From the NCBI GenBank assembly GCA_900543515.1, contig UQRW01000030.1, positions 1 to 26,676 on the forward strand: a stretch of DNA of 26,676 nt. Reading direction: 5' to 3'. The notes below the pieces were generated by a model, which saw only the letters and a list, made by a program, of their open reading frames with translations, did not search any database and was not told the DNA's origin. The position numbers and the translations under genes are program-made. The DNA comes from an uncultured Collinsella sp. Its GTDB lineage: Bacteria > Actinomycetota > Coriobacteriia > Coriobacteriales > Coriobacteriaceae. Shown here piece by piece: positions 1 to 8,054 of the stretch; position 1 is the stretch's first letter, and the number at the start of each line of letters is the position of its first letter.

Positions 1-159
1 CGCCGAATGCTCGCCATCGAAATTTATCGATGGCCTATTTCAGACTGTAATGGGGGGATTATTGGTGCCCTGCATCTCCATAAACTCAACGCTTACGAAG
101 CGCGCGCCGTTCGTGTTAGGGTAGTTCCACCACATAAGTAGTCGCAGACGCACGTACCA
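1..159. other. Left edge without an identifiable gene; one perfect hairpin
   Basis: No gene can be supported here. A perfect 8-bp inverted repeat (GCCATCGA at 13-20, TCGATGGC at 27-34, six-base loop) is followed by CTATTT and could be a weak terminator. One plus frame is open from the window edge to a TAG at 139-141, just before the strong terminator at 160. It may be the tail of a gene starting outside the window, but I do not recognise the roughly 46 residues. A minus frame ending at 40 (last residues NNPPITV) is also protein-like but has no ribosome binding site. Confidence 0.3.
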
Positions 160-209
160 CGGGCGGGCGAGATGAAGTCCCAACAGCTCCATCTTGCCCG
201 CCCGTTTTT
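160..209 (+). terminator. Rho-independent terminator
   Basis: CGGGCGGGC (160-168) pairs perfectly with GCCCGCCCG (196-204). The stem extends inward by GAGATG/CATCTT with one G-U pair, and TTTTTG follows at 205-210. It ends transcription of whatever plus-strand gene lies to the left and separates it from the DUF2798 gene. Confidence 0.8.
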
Positions 210-253
210 GTTGCGTGGTGCCGCGGCGTAACACAGAAAGGACAATGCCCTTT

Positions 254-847
254 ATGCCTATCAACAAACGAGAGAGCCTGCTGTTCACCTTTATCATGTG
301 CTTTTGCATGGTGCTCTGGATGAGCATCTACAACGTTGCCCTGCAGCATGGGGCCATCAACGGCGAGGTCGTTGCCGCTGCGTGGCTCGGCTTCCCCGTT
401 GCCTGCATTTTTGCCATGTGCTGCGACTGGTTCGTCGCCAGCCCGCTCGCCAAGGGTTTCGCCTTTAAGTACTTGGTCACGCCGGGCAAGAGCTCGCCGC
501 TTGCCATGACGCTCGCCGTCAGCTCCTGCATGGTCGTTCCTATGGTCATCATCATGTCGCTCTACGGTGCGTGCGAGGGCCTGTTCCACATGCCCGGCGG
601 CCCGCTTGCAAACCTGCAGATGCTGCCGACGATGTGGCTCATCAACATCCCGCGCAACTTTATCATGGCCCTGCCCTGGAACCTGCTAGTGGCCGGTCCG
701 ATTGCTCGCTTTGTCTTCCGCCGCGCCTTCCCCATGGGCACGGTCTTTGCCGAGCCGCACATGGAACTCGTGCACATGCCGGGCGCTCCCACTGCCGAGG
801 AGGTTGCCAACATTTCCGAGGGCATGGACGCTGAGCCCGCCTGCTAG
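254..847 (+). CDS. DUF2798-type small integral membrane protein
   Basis: Predicted inner-membrane protein of 197 residues with about four hydrophobic helices, arranged as two similar halves. Each half has a helix pair of the kind seen in DUF2798 proteins; the stretches around FTFIMCFCMVLWMSIYN and MTLAVSSCMVVPMVIIMS open the two halves, and each half ends in a basic or polar segment. Biochemical function is unknown for this family. I chose ATG 254 (MPINKRES) because AAAGGA at 237-242 lies 11 bases upstream. ATG 245 would leave only 2 bases, and the longer frame from 194 overlaps the upstream terminator. The C-terminal tail is acidic and ends in Cys. It stands alone between two hairpins, so it is probably a single-gene transcript. 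Confidence 0.7.
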   Translation: MPINKRESLLFTFIMCFCMVLWMSIYNVALQHGAINGEVVAAAWLGFPVACIFAMCCDWFVASPLAKGFAFKYLVTPGKSSPLAMTLAVSSCMVVPMVIIMSLYGACEGLFHMPGGPLANLQMLPTMWLINIPRNFIMALPWNLLVAGPIARFVFRRAFPMGTVFAEPHMELVHMPGAPTAEEVANISEGMDAEPAC

Positions 848-946
848 ACAGCAGCTCAAAACCAAACCGCCAAACGGACCGGAGCGATTCCTTTTTTGTA
901 GACGTTGTCGCGCGGCTACGGGCAGGAAAGGTCCCAACGGTTAACA

Positions 947-998
947 TATACTCCATATGGGTAAAGAGACCAAAGCGCTGCCGCGGGGCGGCGCTTTG
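947..998 (+). promoter_or_regulatory. Possible clpC promoter -10 and leader hairpin
   Basis: TATACT at 947-952 is a good -10 box, though no convincing -35 lies 16-18 bases upstream. Downstream, CAAAGCGCTGCC (971-982) pairs with GGCGGCGCTTTG (987-998) around GCGG, a 12-bp stem with one G-T. It is followed by GTTTGAAAAAAA rather than a T-run, so it is either a weak terminator for the upstream gene or a structured clpC leader. I looked for CtsR-like heptads and HAIR or CIRCE elements and saw none. Confidence 0.35.
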
Positions 999-1035
999 CG
1001 TTTGAAAAAAACTAGCTCGTCTAAGAGGAACTAGC

Positions 1036-3678
1036 ATGTTAGACCGTTTTACCGATCGCGCGCGTAAGGTCATGTCCATGGCCAAGCAGGAGGCGCTCGA
1101 TCTTCATTCAAATAAGGTGGGCACCGAACACCTGCTGCTTGCGCTTGCCAAGGAGGATGAGGGCATTGCCGCCGAGGCACTGCGCTCGCTTGATATCTCC
1201 TACGACGACATCATGGACACCCTCAAGGAGGTCCAGACCACGGTTCCCGAGCCCAGTGAGGAGACCGAGGCGGCTAAGCTCGCCTTTACGCCGCTCGTCA
1301 TTAGCGTTATGGAGCGTTCATTCCGCGTGGCGCGTGAGAATAACCAGACCTACGTGTCGACCGAGCACTTGCTGATTGGCATCGTCGAAGAGGGTAACGG
1401 CATGGCCATGGACATCCTCATGCGCCTGGGTGTGTCGTCCGCCTCCATCAAAAAGGCTATCGAGAAACTTACCGCCAAGGACCAGGACAAGAAGCGTCCG
1501 CTCGCCGGCGCCGGTGCCGGGCGTCCCGGTGCGGGCCTGCCGTTCTTTAGCGGCTCGGATACCTCTCAGCAAAAGGGGAGTGGCACCGATACGCTTAAGC
1601 AGTTCGCGACCAACCTCACGCAGAAGGCGCGCGACGGCGAGCTCGACCCTGTAATTGGTCGCGAAAAGGAAGTCCAGCGTATGATGGAGATCCTTTCGCG
1701 TCGCACCAAGAACAATCCGCTTATCTTGGGCGACCCCGGCGTGGGCAAGACGGCCATCGTCGAGGGTCTGGCTCAGCAGATTGCAGCTGGCAACGTGCCC
1801 GAGAACCTTATGAACCAGAACATCTGGACGCTCGACCTGCCGGGCCTCGTTGCGGGCGCCAAGTATCGCGGTGAGTTTGAGGAGCGCCTCAAGAACGTGA
1901 TCCAGGAGGCCACCGAAGCTGACGACGTCATCCTGTTTATTGACGAGATGCACACCATCATCGGTGCCGGCTCTGCCGAGGGCTCCATCGACGCGAGCTC
2001 CATGCTCAAGCCCGTGCTCGCGCGCGGTGCCTTCCAGATTATCGGCGCCACCACGGCCGAGGAATTCCGCAAGTACCTCACCAAGGACCCGGCTTTCGAG
2101 CGTCGCTTCCAGACCATCGATGTCGAGGAGCCGAGCGTCGAGGACACGGTCAAGATCCTGACTGCGCTCAAGCCGCGCTACGAGGAGCACCACCATGTGC
2201 GCTATACGCAGGGTGCTATCGAGGCCGCCGCGAACCTCTCCGACCGCTACATCCAGGATCGCTTCCTGCCCGATAAGGCCATCGACCTCATTGACGAGGC
2301 CGGCGCCCGCGCCCGCATCGCCGCCAACCGCGCGCCCGAGCCGGTGCGCGAGGCCGAGCATCGCGTGGAGGAGCTTAAGGCCGCCGCGCAGGAGGCCACC
2401 GAGAGCGACGACATGAACAAGGCCGCCGAGATCACCGAGCAGCAGAAGGCCGCCGAGATTGAACTCGCCGAGGCCAAGGCCGCCTGGACCGCCGAGCTCG
2501 ACGCCAGCCCGCTCACCATCGATGTGAGTCAGATCGCCGATATCGTGTCCGTGACTTCGGGCGTGCCGGTGTCCTCGCTTACCGAGAGCGAGAGCCGTCG
2601 CCTGCTGCAGGCCGAAAGCGTGCTCAAGACGCGCATCATCGGTCAGGATGAGGCCGTCGAGGCCGTTGCCAAGGCCGTGCGCCGCAGCCGCTCGCCGCTC
2701 AAGGACCCGCGTCGCCCCGGCGGCAGCTTTATCTTCCTGGGCCCCACCGGCACGGGCAAAACCGAGCTCGCCAAGACGCTCGCCGAGTATCTCTTTGGCA
2801 GCAAGGACGCGCTCATCAGCTTCGACATGTCGGAGTTCGGCAGCGAGTTCGAGGTCTCCAAGCTCATCGGTAGCCCCCCGGGCTATGTGGGCCACGACGA
2901 GGGCGGCCAGCTCACCAAGGCTGTTCGCCGTCACCCGTACTCGGTCGTGCTGTTCGACGAGATCGAGAAGGCGCACCCCGACATCTTCAATATCCTGCTG
3001 CAGGTGTTGGAGGAGGGCCGTCTGACCGATAGCCAGGGCAAGACGGTCGACTTCCGCAATACGGTGATCATCATGACGTCAAACGTGGGCGCCCGCGAGA
3101 TCGCGCAGGATGCGAGTGTTGGCTTTGGCACCACCGGCGAGCAGGGCCTCACGTCGAGTGAGATCCGCGGCCGCGCGATGGGCGAGCTCAAGCGCCTGTT
3201 CCGCCCCGAGCTGCTCAACCGTATCGACGACATCGTGGTGTTCCAGAAGCTCTCGGGCGAGAATCTCACCAAGATTGCTCACCTGCTGGTGGACGACCTG
3301 CGTCAGCGTTTGATTGCCAACGGCATGAACATCAAGCTCACCGATGCGGCCTATGACAAGATCGTGGCCGAGGGCACCGACCTCACCAACGGTGCGCGTC
3401 CGCTGCGCCGTGCCATCCAAAAGCTCATCGAGGACCCGCTGTCCGAGGAGCTGCTGGCCGGCGAGTGGGGCGAGGGTGATACCGTCCTGTGCGACGTGGC
3501 CGACGGCAAGTTCGTCTTTAGCCATGGCACAGGCGAGATTCCAGCACCGCGTCCGGCGGGCACACTCGGTGGCGATACCGTCCCGGCGGCACCGCACACC
3601 GGCAACGCCGCGCCCGTGAGCGGCGGCGTGACCTCGGGCCCCGGCGGCATGATGCAAGCCGGTTCCGGCGCGCTGTAG
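1036..3678 (+). CDS. clpC: ClpC AAA+ ATPase, unfoldase of the ClpCP protease
   Basis: Cytoplasmic Hsp100 unfoldase that feeds substrates to ClpP. The 880 residues fit the ClpC family. An N-terminal Clp_N double repeat (about 1-145) is followed by the first AAA+ module with Walker A GDPGVGKT at 232-239 and Walker B ILFIDE near 299-304. A middle-domain helical insertion (about 420-480) comes next, then the second AAA+ module with GPTGTGKT at 569-576 and VVLFDE around 637-642. The loop VGFG near 695-698 is the kind of motif that docks on ClpP, which argues for ClpC rather than ClpB. The Gly/Pro/Ala-rich tail after about residue 835 is not conserved in the family. The start ATG follows AGAGGA by 7 bases. 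It is apparently monocistronic, ending at the hairpin at 3704. The usual partners ctsR and mcsAB are not in the window. Confidence 0.96.
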   Translation: MLDRFTDRARKVMSMAKQEALDLHSNKVGTEHLLLALAKEDEGIAAEALRSLDISYDDIMDTLKEVQTTVPEPSEETEAAKLAFTPLVISVMERSFRVARENNQTYVSTEHLLIGIVEEGNGMAMDILMRLGVSSASIKKAIEKLTAKDQDKKRPLAGAGAGRPGAGLPFFSGSDTSQQKGSGTDTLKQFATNLTQKARDGELDPVIGREKEVQRMMEILSRRTKNNPLILGDPGVGKTAIVEGLAQQIAAGNVPENLMNQNIWTLDLPGLVAGAKYRGEFEERLKNVIQEATEADDVILFIDEMHTIIGAGSAEGSIDASSMLKPVLARGAFQIIGATTAEEFRKYLTKDPAFERRFQTIDVEEPSVEDTVKILTALKPRYEEHHHVRYTQGAIEAAANLSDRYIQDRFLPDKAIDLIDEAGARARIAANRAPEPVREAEHRVEELKAAAQEATESDDMNKAAEITEQQKAAEIELAEAKAAWTAELDASPLTIDVSQIADIVSVTSGVPVSSLTESESRRLLQAESVLKTRIIGQDEAVEAVAKAVRRSRSPLKDPRRPGGSFIFLGPTGTGKTELAKTLAEYLFGSKDALISFDMSEFGSEFEVSKLIGSPPGYVGHDEGGQLTKAVRRHPYSVVLFDEIEKAHPDIFNILLQVLEEGRLTDSQGKTVDFRNTVIIMTSNVGAREIAQDASVGFGTTGEQGLTSSEIRGRAMGELKRLFRPELLNRIDDIVVFQKLSGENLTKIAHLLVDDLRQRLIANGMNIKLTDAAYDKIVAEGTDLTNGARPLRRAIQKLIEDPLSEELLAGEWGEGDTVLCDVADGKFVFSHGTGEIPAPRPAGTLGGDTVPAAPHTGNAAPVSGGVTSGPGGMMQAGSGAL

Positions 3679-3703
3679 GGCGTGGCGACAATTTGATACG
3701 CGC

Positions 3704-3740
3704 AATCGAGGCGCTCCGGAAAGGGCGCCTCGATTTGTAG
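3704..3740 (+). terminator. Terminator after clpC
   Basis: AATCGAGGCGC (3704-3714) pairs perfectly with GCGCCTCGATT (3725-3735), leaving a 10-base loop, and is followed by the short T-rich tract TGTAG. The weak T-run makes it a moderate terminator. Confidence 0.65.
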
Positions 3741-3819
3741 AGCTGCGGAAGTTGTGACCGTTACGCTATACGGTCCACCGTTAGCCGATGATGCGAGGGC
3801 GCTCGGCGTTTTCGACTGG

Positions 3820-3848
3820 TTTATGCACGCAAAGTCTGGGAATATACA
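3820..3848 (+). promoter_or_regulatory. Possible pepD promoter
   Basis: TATACA at 3843-3848 is preceded, after 17 bases, by TTTATG at 3820-3825. The -10 is good and the -35 is weak. It lies 45 bases before the chosen pepD start, in the only intergenic space available. Confidence 0.3.
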
Positions 3849-3892
3849 AGTCGCATGTCTTACTGTCTAACCAGTTGCGCCAAGGAGGCACC

Positions 3893-5350
3893 ATGGACTA
3901 CAAGATTACCGGCTACGAGCCCGCCCAGCTGTTCCATTTCTTTGAGGAGGTCAGCGCGATCCCCCGTGGGTCTGGCAACGAGAAGGGCATCAGCGATTTC
4001 CTGGTTGCGTTTGCCAAGGAGCGCGGTCTCGATGTGTACCAGGACGAGGTCTACAACGTCATCATTCGCAAGCCCGCATCTGCCGGCGCCGAGAATGCCC
4101 CGACCGTGATGCTGCAGGGCCACATCGACATGGTGTGCGACAAGCTGGGCTCCGTTGAGCACGACTTTACGACTGATGGTATCGACCTGGTCGTCAAGGA
4201 CGGCGTCCTCACCGCTAACGGCACCACTCTGGGCGCCGACAACGGTATTGCCGTCGCGCTTATGCTTACCGTGCTCAACGACGATTCGATTACCCATCCG
4301 GCCCTCGAGTGCGTGTTCACCACCGACGAGGAGACTGGCCTGGTCGGCGCCGAGACGCTCGACAAGTCCCAGATTAGCGCCCGCACCATGATTAACCTTG
4401 ACTCCGAGGAAGAGGGCGTTGCCACCGTCAGCTGTGCCGGCGGCGTCGTCGTTACCTACACCTGCCCGATCGCGCGCGAGCACAAGACCGGTAGCACCCT
4501 CACGCTCGACATCTCCGGCCTGCTGGGCGGCCACTCCGGCAGCGATATCCACCTGGAGCGCGGCAACGGCAACCTCATCATGGCCCGCATCATCGACCGC
4601 CTGATGGTTGCCGGCGAGCCCGCCATCGTTAGCTTTAACGGCGGCACCAAGGACAACGCCATCAACCGTGAGTGCAAAGCTGTTCTGGTCTACGCCGACC
4701 ACGCTGCCGCCGAGGCCGCGGCCCAGATCGCAAAGGGCATCATCGCCGACGTCACTGCCGAGCTCGAGGTCTTCGACCCCGGCTTTACTTGCACCGTCGA
4801 GATTGCCGACGACGCCGAGGTTGAGGCCATGGACCAGAAGTCCGCGCTTGCCCTCATCCGCGCCCTGCGCCTTGCCCCTAACGGCGTGATTCGCCGCAAC
4901 GTCGCCACCGACGGCTCCGTCGAGGTTTCCTCCAACATCGGCGTGGTCGCCACCTCCGATGACGAGGTCAAGATTATGCTGTCCCCGCGCTCTTCGATCA
5001 CCTCGCTGCAGAACGAGTTCAAGGACCGCCTGCAGACGCTTGCCGATGTCCTGGGCTTCGACGCCAAGTTTGAGTTCGAGTATCCCGGCTGGAGCTATGC
5101 CGAGCATTCGCCGGTCCGCGACATCTTTGTCGAGAGCTATCGCGAGCTCTTTGGCTCCGAGCTGCGCATCGAGTCCATTCACGCCGGCCTTGAGTGCGGC
5201 CTGTTTGCCGAGGCTCTGCACGGCCTGGACGCCATCGCCGTGGGTCCGACGCTCTCCGATGTCCACACCCCGGACGAGAGCATGGAGCTCGCTTCTGCCG
5301 AGCGCTTCTACGAGCTGCTCATCGACGTCCTCAAGCGCCTCGCTGCGTAA
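3893..5350 (+). CDS. pepD: Aminoacyl-histidine dipeptidase, M20C family (PepD)
   Basis: Cytosolic zinc dipeptidase of the M20C family that cleaves Xaa-His and other dipeptides. The 485 residues match the family length. Metal and catalytic residues are in place: QGHIDMV with H77 and D79, GADNG with D116 as bridging ligand, DEETG with E146/E147 as catalytic base and ligand, and NLDSEEEG with D170. A GHSG motif near 221 opens the lid domain, and the C-terminal HAGLECG segment is typical. I chose ATG 3893 because AAGGAGG (3882-3888) lies 4 bases upstream; the open frame runs 35 codons further up without a better site. It is a single gene between a weak promoter and the hairpin at 5406, convergent with hipA. 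Confidence 0.92.
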   Translation: MDYKITGYEPAQLFHFFEEVSAIPRGSGNEKGISDFLVAFAKERGLDVYQDEVYNVIIRKPASAGAENAPTVMLQGHIDMVCDKLGSVEHDFTTDGIDLVVKDGVLTANGTTLGADNGIAVALMLTVLNDDSITHPALECVFTTDEETGLVGAETLDKSQISARTMINLDSEEEGVATVSCAGGVVVTYTCPIAREHKTGSTLTLDISGLLGGHSGSDIHLERGNGNLIMARIIDRLMVAGEPAIVSFNGGTKDNAINRECKAVLVYADHAAAEAAAQIAKGIIADVTAELEVFDPGFTCTVEIADDAEVEAMDQKSALALIRALRLAPNGVIRRNVATDGSVEVSSNIGVVATSDDEVKIMLSPRSSITSLQNEFKDRLQTLADVLGFDAKFEFEYPGWSYAEHSPVRDIFVESYRELFGSELRIESIHAGLECGLFAEALHGLDAIAVGPTLSDVHTPDESMELASAERFYELLIDVLKRLAA

Positions 5351-5357
5351 AGGTTGC

Positions 5358-5386
5358 GCTAGCAGCAGTCCGAGTCACGTGCTAGC
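5358..5386 (+). other. Small inverted repeat after pepD
   Basis: GCTAGCA (5358-5364) and TGCTAGC (5380-5386) are perfect complements across 15 bases. There is no T-run, so this is a minor 3-prime-UTR hairpin ahead of the real terminator. Confidence 0.35.
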
Positions 5387-5405
5387 GGATTGCAAATGAC
5401 ATTAC

Positions 5406-5455
5406 GAGAGGGGGCATTCGAGCGGTTTGCGACGGGTGCCCCCCCTCTTTTGTTT
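5406..5455 (+). terminator. Strong terminator after pepD
   Basis: GAGGGGGCA (5408-5416) pairs with TGCCCCCCCTC (5437-5447), with extra C residues bulged, followed by TTTTGTTT. It faces the convergent hipA gene. The minus strand lacks a T-run after the stem, so it serves pepD only. Confidence 0.8.
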
Positions 5456-5478
5456 GATAATTGCGAAATTACGGCCAC

Positions 5479-6783
5479 CTAGTCCATTTCTGCCCTGATG
5501 AGGTCGAGGGCGCGCTGGCAGTTTTCGCGGACGGGGCCGAGCATATGCTCGCGCAGGTCCGCCATGCCGGGCAGGTCGGCGTATTCGTCCATGACCTCTT
5601 CCATGCAAATGGGTACCTCGTAGGCGAGGTCCATCATGGTCGCAAAGCAAAACTTCTCGGATAGCCCGGCATCGGTGAGCGTCGCCTCCAGCGTGGGGTC
5701 GCCCATACCGTGGTATCGGCGGATAGCGCCTGGACCGATTCGCCCCACACGATTTTCGCCGCCAACGCTCATGGCGAGGCGCGCCCGGCGGCGCATGCGC
5801 TCATACGCCAAACCCGACGCGACATCGTACATTCGAGCCATCATGGCTGCGCCGTCGTTTCCAAGGAGCAGGGAATAGTTTTTCGCGTGCGCATCCGGTG
5901 CGCCGATGATGGCGTTAAAGAAAAGTATCTGCGTAAACAGATACAGGTTAAGTTGATGGTGGCTCGTATTTACGAGGAGCTCTTGAATGTCGCGTGTGGT
6001 CGGGCCGCCGTCTGCCGTGTACTTTTGGGCGGGCATCACCCCAAGTGCCTGACAGAGGTCTTCTTGATGTAGGCGCCTGATCGTTCCGTCTTTGACTTTC
6101 ACGCGGTCATAGCGCTCAACAATGAGGGCAGGTTCGTCCTCAAACATACGATATTCGACGTTTGCCGTTGCGATACCGGCGCGCTGGGCGCTTTTCATGC
6201 AGACAAACTCATTGAGAGCCTCGAGTTTAAATCCGATAACGCCATTTTTGAAAATATGCGTCGTGGGCGAGGAGCCCATGCATTCGCACCAGCGGCCGTT
6301 TATGAACGCGAGCGCGAACTTGCCCTGGTTGCCTCCAAGTGACCAACTTTCATCTAGACCCATCCACGATGCATCGCGGTCATCTCTGATCGACTTGAGA
6401 CGGAGAGCAATTTCGTGGTCGTCTATAGGGCGGTAGTCGCCAGCGCGATGCAGGACGGCGTCGGCATCTTCTTCGGCACAAAACTGCACTCCGCCCGGAC
6501 AGTCGAGTCCGATATGGCTGAGCAACGCAACGGGATTGTTGGGCCTAACGTCGAATTCGGCGGCAATCGCTTTTCGTTGGTCCTCGCTGTCGGGTAGAAG
6601 GCCAAACAAGTACGGATTCATGACCTGTTGGCCGTATGTGCGATTTGATACGGGTATGTTGGTCGATAGGGCTGGCCCGTCATAGTCATGATCGTAGGTA
6701 AAGCTGATAAGACCGTTCTCATCTTGCGTGAGCGTTCCAGCAGGCACGCCGCAAATAATGGTCCGAAGTGATGTTCTGGCCAT
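5479..6783 (-). CDS. hipA: HipA-type serine/threonine kinase toxin
   Basis: Toxin kinase of a HipBA module; family members phosphorylate translation factors such as aminoacyl-tRNA synthetases. The 434 residues contain an N-terminal HipA domain (about 1-105) and a kinase core. SLGGNQGKFA at 148-157 matches the regulatory Ser plus glycine-rich loop of E. coli HipA. GAPDAHAKN gives the catalytic D297 and N302, and MYD gives metal-binding D320. All kinase residues look intact, so it should be active. It starts 3 bases after the hipB stop on the same strand, so the two are co-transcribed and repression comes from the operator upstream of hipB. The substrate cannot be told from sequence. Confidence 0.9.
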   Translation of the reverse strand: MARTSLRTIICGVPAGTLTQDENGLISFTYDHDYDGPALSTNIPVSNRTYGQQVMNPYLFGLLPDSEDQRKAIAAEFDVRPNNPVALLSHIGLDCPGGVQFCAEEDADAVLHRAGDYRPIDDHEIALRLKSIRDDRDASWMGLDESWSLGGNQGKFALAFINGRWCECMGSSPTTHIFKNGVIGFKLEALNEFVCMKSAQRAGIATANVEYRMFEDEPALIVERYDRVKVKDGTIRRLHQEDLCQALGVMPAQKYTADGGPTTRDIQELLVNTSHHQLNLYLFTQILFFNAIIGAPDAHAKNYSLLLGNDGAAMMARMYDVASGLAYERMRRRARLAMSVGGENRVGRIGPGAIRRYHGMGDPTLEATLTDAGLSEKFCFATMMDLAYEVPICMEEVMDEYADLPGMADLREHMLGPVRENCQRALDLIRAEMD

Positions 6784-6786
6784 TGG

Positions 6787-7254
6787 CTATTTCCCTTCGG
6801 GCATGGCTTGGCTAGATGCGTTTGTGGCAATCGAGACTCCGAGATTGGACATGGCGAAATCGGCGAAGACCTCGTCGTAGAGTGCGGATGTAAAGGGGGC
6901 ATCTGCAAGAGCCGGAATGGTTGTGCTGCGACGGTTGCGATGATGAAGACGTTGGGCGTGATGGCGTCTGGAGGTGCTGCAAGGTTGATCAGCATGCGGG
7001 GCGTCGACTGGGTGCTCATTTTTCGTTTTGCTTATATCTCCTTGTGCTGCGAGCGCCAGTCCAAGAGCGTCGAAAATCACCAGCAACTTGTCGAGTCGAA
7101 TGCCGATGGCGTCTCCTAGCTCGAGCGATGCGAGCAGACGCTCCGAAACACCGGCCTTTTTGGCGAGGGCGGCACGGGTGAGACCCTGAGTCTCGCGTGC
7201 CTGGCGCACGTAGATGCCAGCTTGGCGCGGTGTGGTGATGGGAAGGGTATCCAC
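6787..7254 (-). CDS. hipB: HipB-like XRE-family antitoxin and repressor
   Basis: DNA-binding antitoxin for the adjacent HipA kinase. The Xre-type HTH spans about residues 10-70 (LTRAALAKKAGVSERLLASL is the helix-turn-helix core). The start is GTG at 7254, with AGGAGA at 7260-7265 upstream. At 155 residues it is much longer than E. coli HipB (88). The extra tail of about 80 residues has an Arg/His-rich middle (RRHHAQRLHHRNRR) that looks like out-of-frame GC-rich sequence, while its end (IPALADAPFTSALYDEVF) looks natural. A second frame through the middle reads more like protein, so compensating frameshifts are possible. Family knowledge predicts that the HTH dimer binds the palindromes at 7268-7337 and silences the operon together with HipA. 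Confidence 0.8.
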   Translation of the reverse strand: MDTLPITTPRQAGIYVRQARETQGLTRAALAKKAGVSERLLASLELGDAIGIRLDKLLVIFDALGLALAAQGDISKTKNEHPVDAPHADQPCSTSRRHHAQRLHHRNRRSTTIPALADAPFTSALYDEVFADFAMSNLGVSIATNASSQAMPEGK

Positions 7255-7267
7255 GGCGATCTCCTAA

Positions 7268-7337
7268 CGTGCAGACTTTTGCATATCAGTATGACATGCA
7301 AAAGTCTGCACGAATAGGCATTATGCAAAACTCTGCA
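7268..7337 (-). promoter_or_regulatory. hipBA operator: three evenly spaced TGCA-N6-TGCA boxes
   Basis: CGTGCAGACTTTTGCAT (7268-7284) and ATGCAAAAGTCTGCACG (7296-7312) are perfect 17-base inverted arms across 11 bases. A third near-copy, ATGCAAAACTCTGCAT, begins at 7323. Each box has the form TGCA-N6-TGCA, and the box starts are 7270, 7297 and 7324, exactly 27 bases apart. The array lies directly upstream of the hipB ribosome binding site. No clear -10/-35 could be fixed, but the promoter must overlap the array. Confidence 0.85.
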
Positions 7338-7377
7338 TGAGACTCCTACATTGACGTTGGCTTATGAGAGGCGTTTT

Positions 7378-7956
7378 TTATATCGCGAGGATCCCGAGGT
7401 GCTCAAGCAAGATCTTAAGCCCGATGAGGGTGAGCACGACGCCGCCCACGATGGTGGCGGGTTTTTCGTAGCGCGCGCCAAAGGTGTGGCCGATCGCTAC
7501 GCCGGCGACGGAGAAGATAAACGTTGTGACGCCGATAAGCGATACAGCGGGCACGATGTCAACCGAGAGCGCGGCGAACGAGATGCCCACGGCCAGGGCG
7601 TCGATTGAGGTGGCGATGGCGAGGATCAGGTACTCGCCCAGTTCAATCTTCTCGGCATCCTTGCCGTCGCCTTCATCCTCGTCCTCGGTAAAGGCCTCCC
7701 ACAGCATTTTGCCGCCGATGAAGGCGAGCAGGATAAAGGCGATCCAGTGGTCGATGGGGCCGATGATGCTCATGAATTGACTGCCAAGCGCCCATCCGAT
7801 CACGGGCATGCCTGCCTGGAAGCCGCCAAAGAACAGGCCGAGCACTACGGCGGCCTTAAGGTTGATCTTCTTCATGCCAAGGCCCTTGCAGATGGAAACG
7901 GCAAAGGCGTCCATCGAAAGGCCAACGGCGAGCAACGCGAGCTCTGCGAGTCCCAT
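7378..7956 (-). CDS. mntP: MntP manganese efflux pump
   Basis: Inner-membrane Mn2+ exporter with six predicted transmembrane helices in 192 residues. Two symmetry-related motifs carry the key aspartates: SMDAFAVS in helix 1 and SIDALAVG in the second half. An acidic loop rich in Asp/Glu (EDEDEGDGKD) lies between helices 3 and 4. I chose ATG 7956 (MGLAELAL), which has GAGGGAG about 8 bases upstream; the longer frame to 8049 would run through the riboswitch terminator. A perfect 5-bp hairpin with a UUCG-type loop (7974-7987) sits just upstream of the ribosome binding site. Expression is controlled by the yybP-ykoY riboswitch upstream, expected to turn on with high Mn2+. No terminator is evident downstream. 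Confidence 0.93.
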   Translation of the reverse strand: MGLAELALLAVGLSMDAFAVSICKGLGMKKINLKAAVVLGLFFGGFQAGMPVIGWALGSQFMSIIGPIDHWIAFILLAFIGGKMLWEAFTEDEDEGDGKDAEKIELGEYLILAIATSIDALAVGISFAALSVDIVPAVSLIGVTTFIFSVAGVAIGHTFGARYEKPATIVGGVVLTLIGLKILLEHLGILAI

Positions 7957-7973
7957 AGTCTGGCTCCCTCTCT

Positions 7974-7987
7974 GCGGGCGAACCCGC
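7974..7987 (-). other. UUCG-tetraloop hairpin before the mntP ribosome binding site
   Basis: On the minus strand GCGGG-TTCG-CCCGC forms a perfect five-pair stem capped by the very stable UUCG loop, a few bases before GAGGGAG of mntP. It may keep the leader open or insulate the ribosome binding site. Confidence 0.5.
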
Positions 7988-8008
7988 GTGTACTTCTGCC
8001 GGGGGAGC

Positions 8009-8054
8009 AAAAAAAAGACCCGTGGCGTACGCGTTGCGCGCACAGCCACGAGTC
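8009..8054 (-). terminator. Riboswitch-controlled intrinsic terminator of mntP
   Basis: On the minus strand GACTCGTGGC (8054-8045) pairs with GCCACGGGTC (8026-8017), ten pairs with one G-U, followed by eight T residues (8016-8009). The 5-prime arm overlaps the 3-prime strand of the riboswitch P1 helix (CTCGT, 8052-8048), so terminator and ligand-bound aptamer exclude each other. Confidence 0.9.

Noticed and set aside
850..1035. CtsR, HspR or CIRCE operator for clpC
   Set aside because: No direct GGTCAAA heptads, HAIR or CIRCE repeats were found; only a -10-like box and a hairpin.
1318..2976. 552-codon minus-strand open frame
   Set aside because: It is antisense to clpC and follows from the GC-rich codon pattern. 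No domain and no ribosome binding site.
3860..5266. 468-codon minus-strand open frame
   Set aside because: Antisense to pepD; low-complexity Gly/Val/Asp-rich translation typical of a shadow frame. The long antisense frames at 10561-12120 and 12411-13706 were rejected for the same reason.
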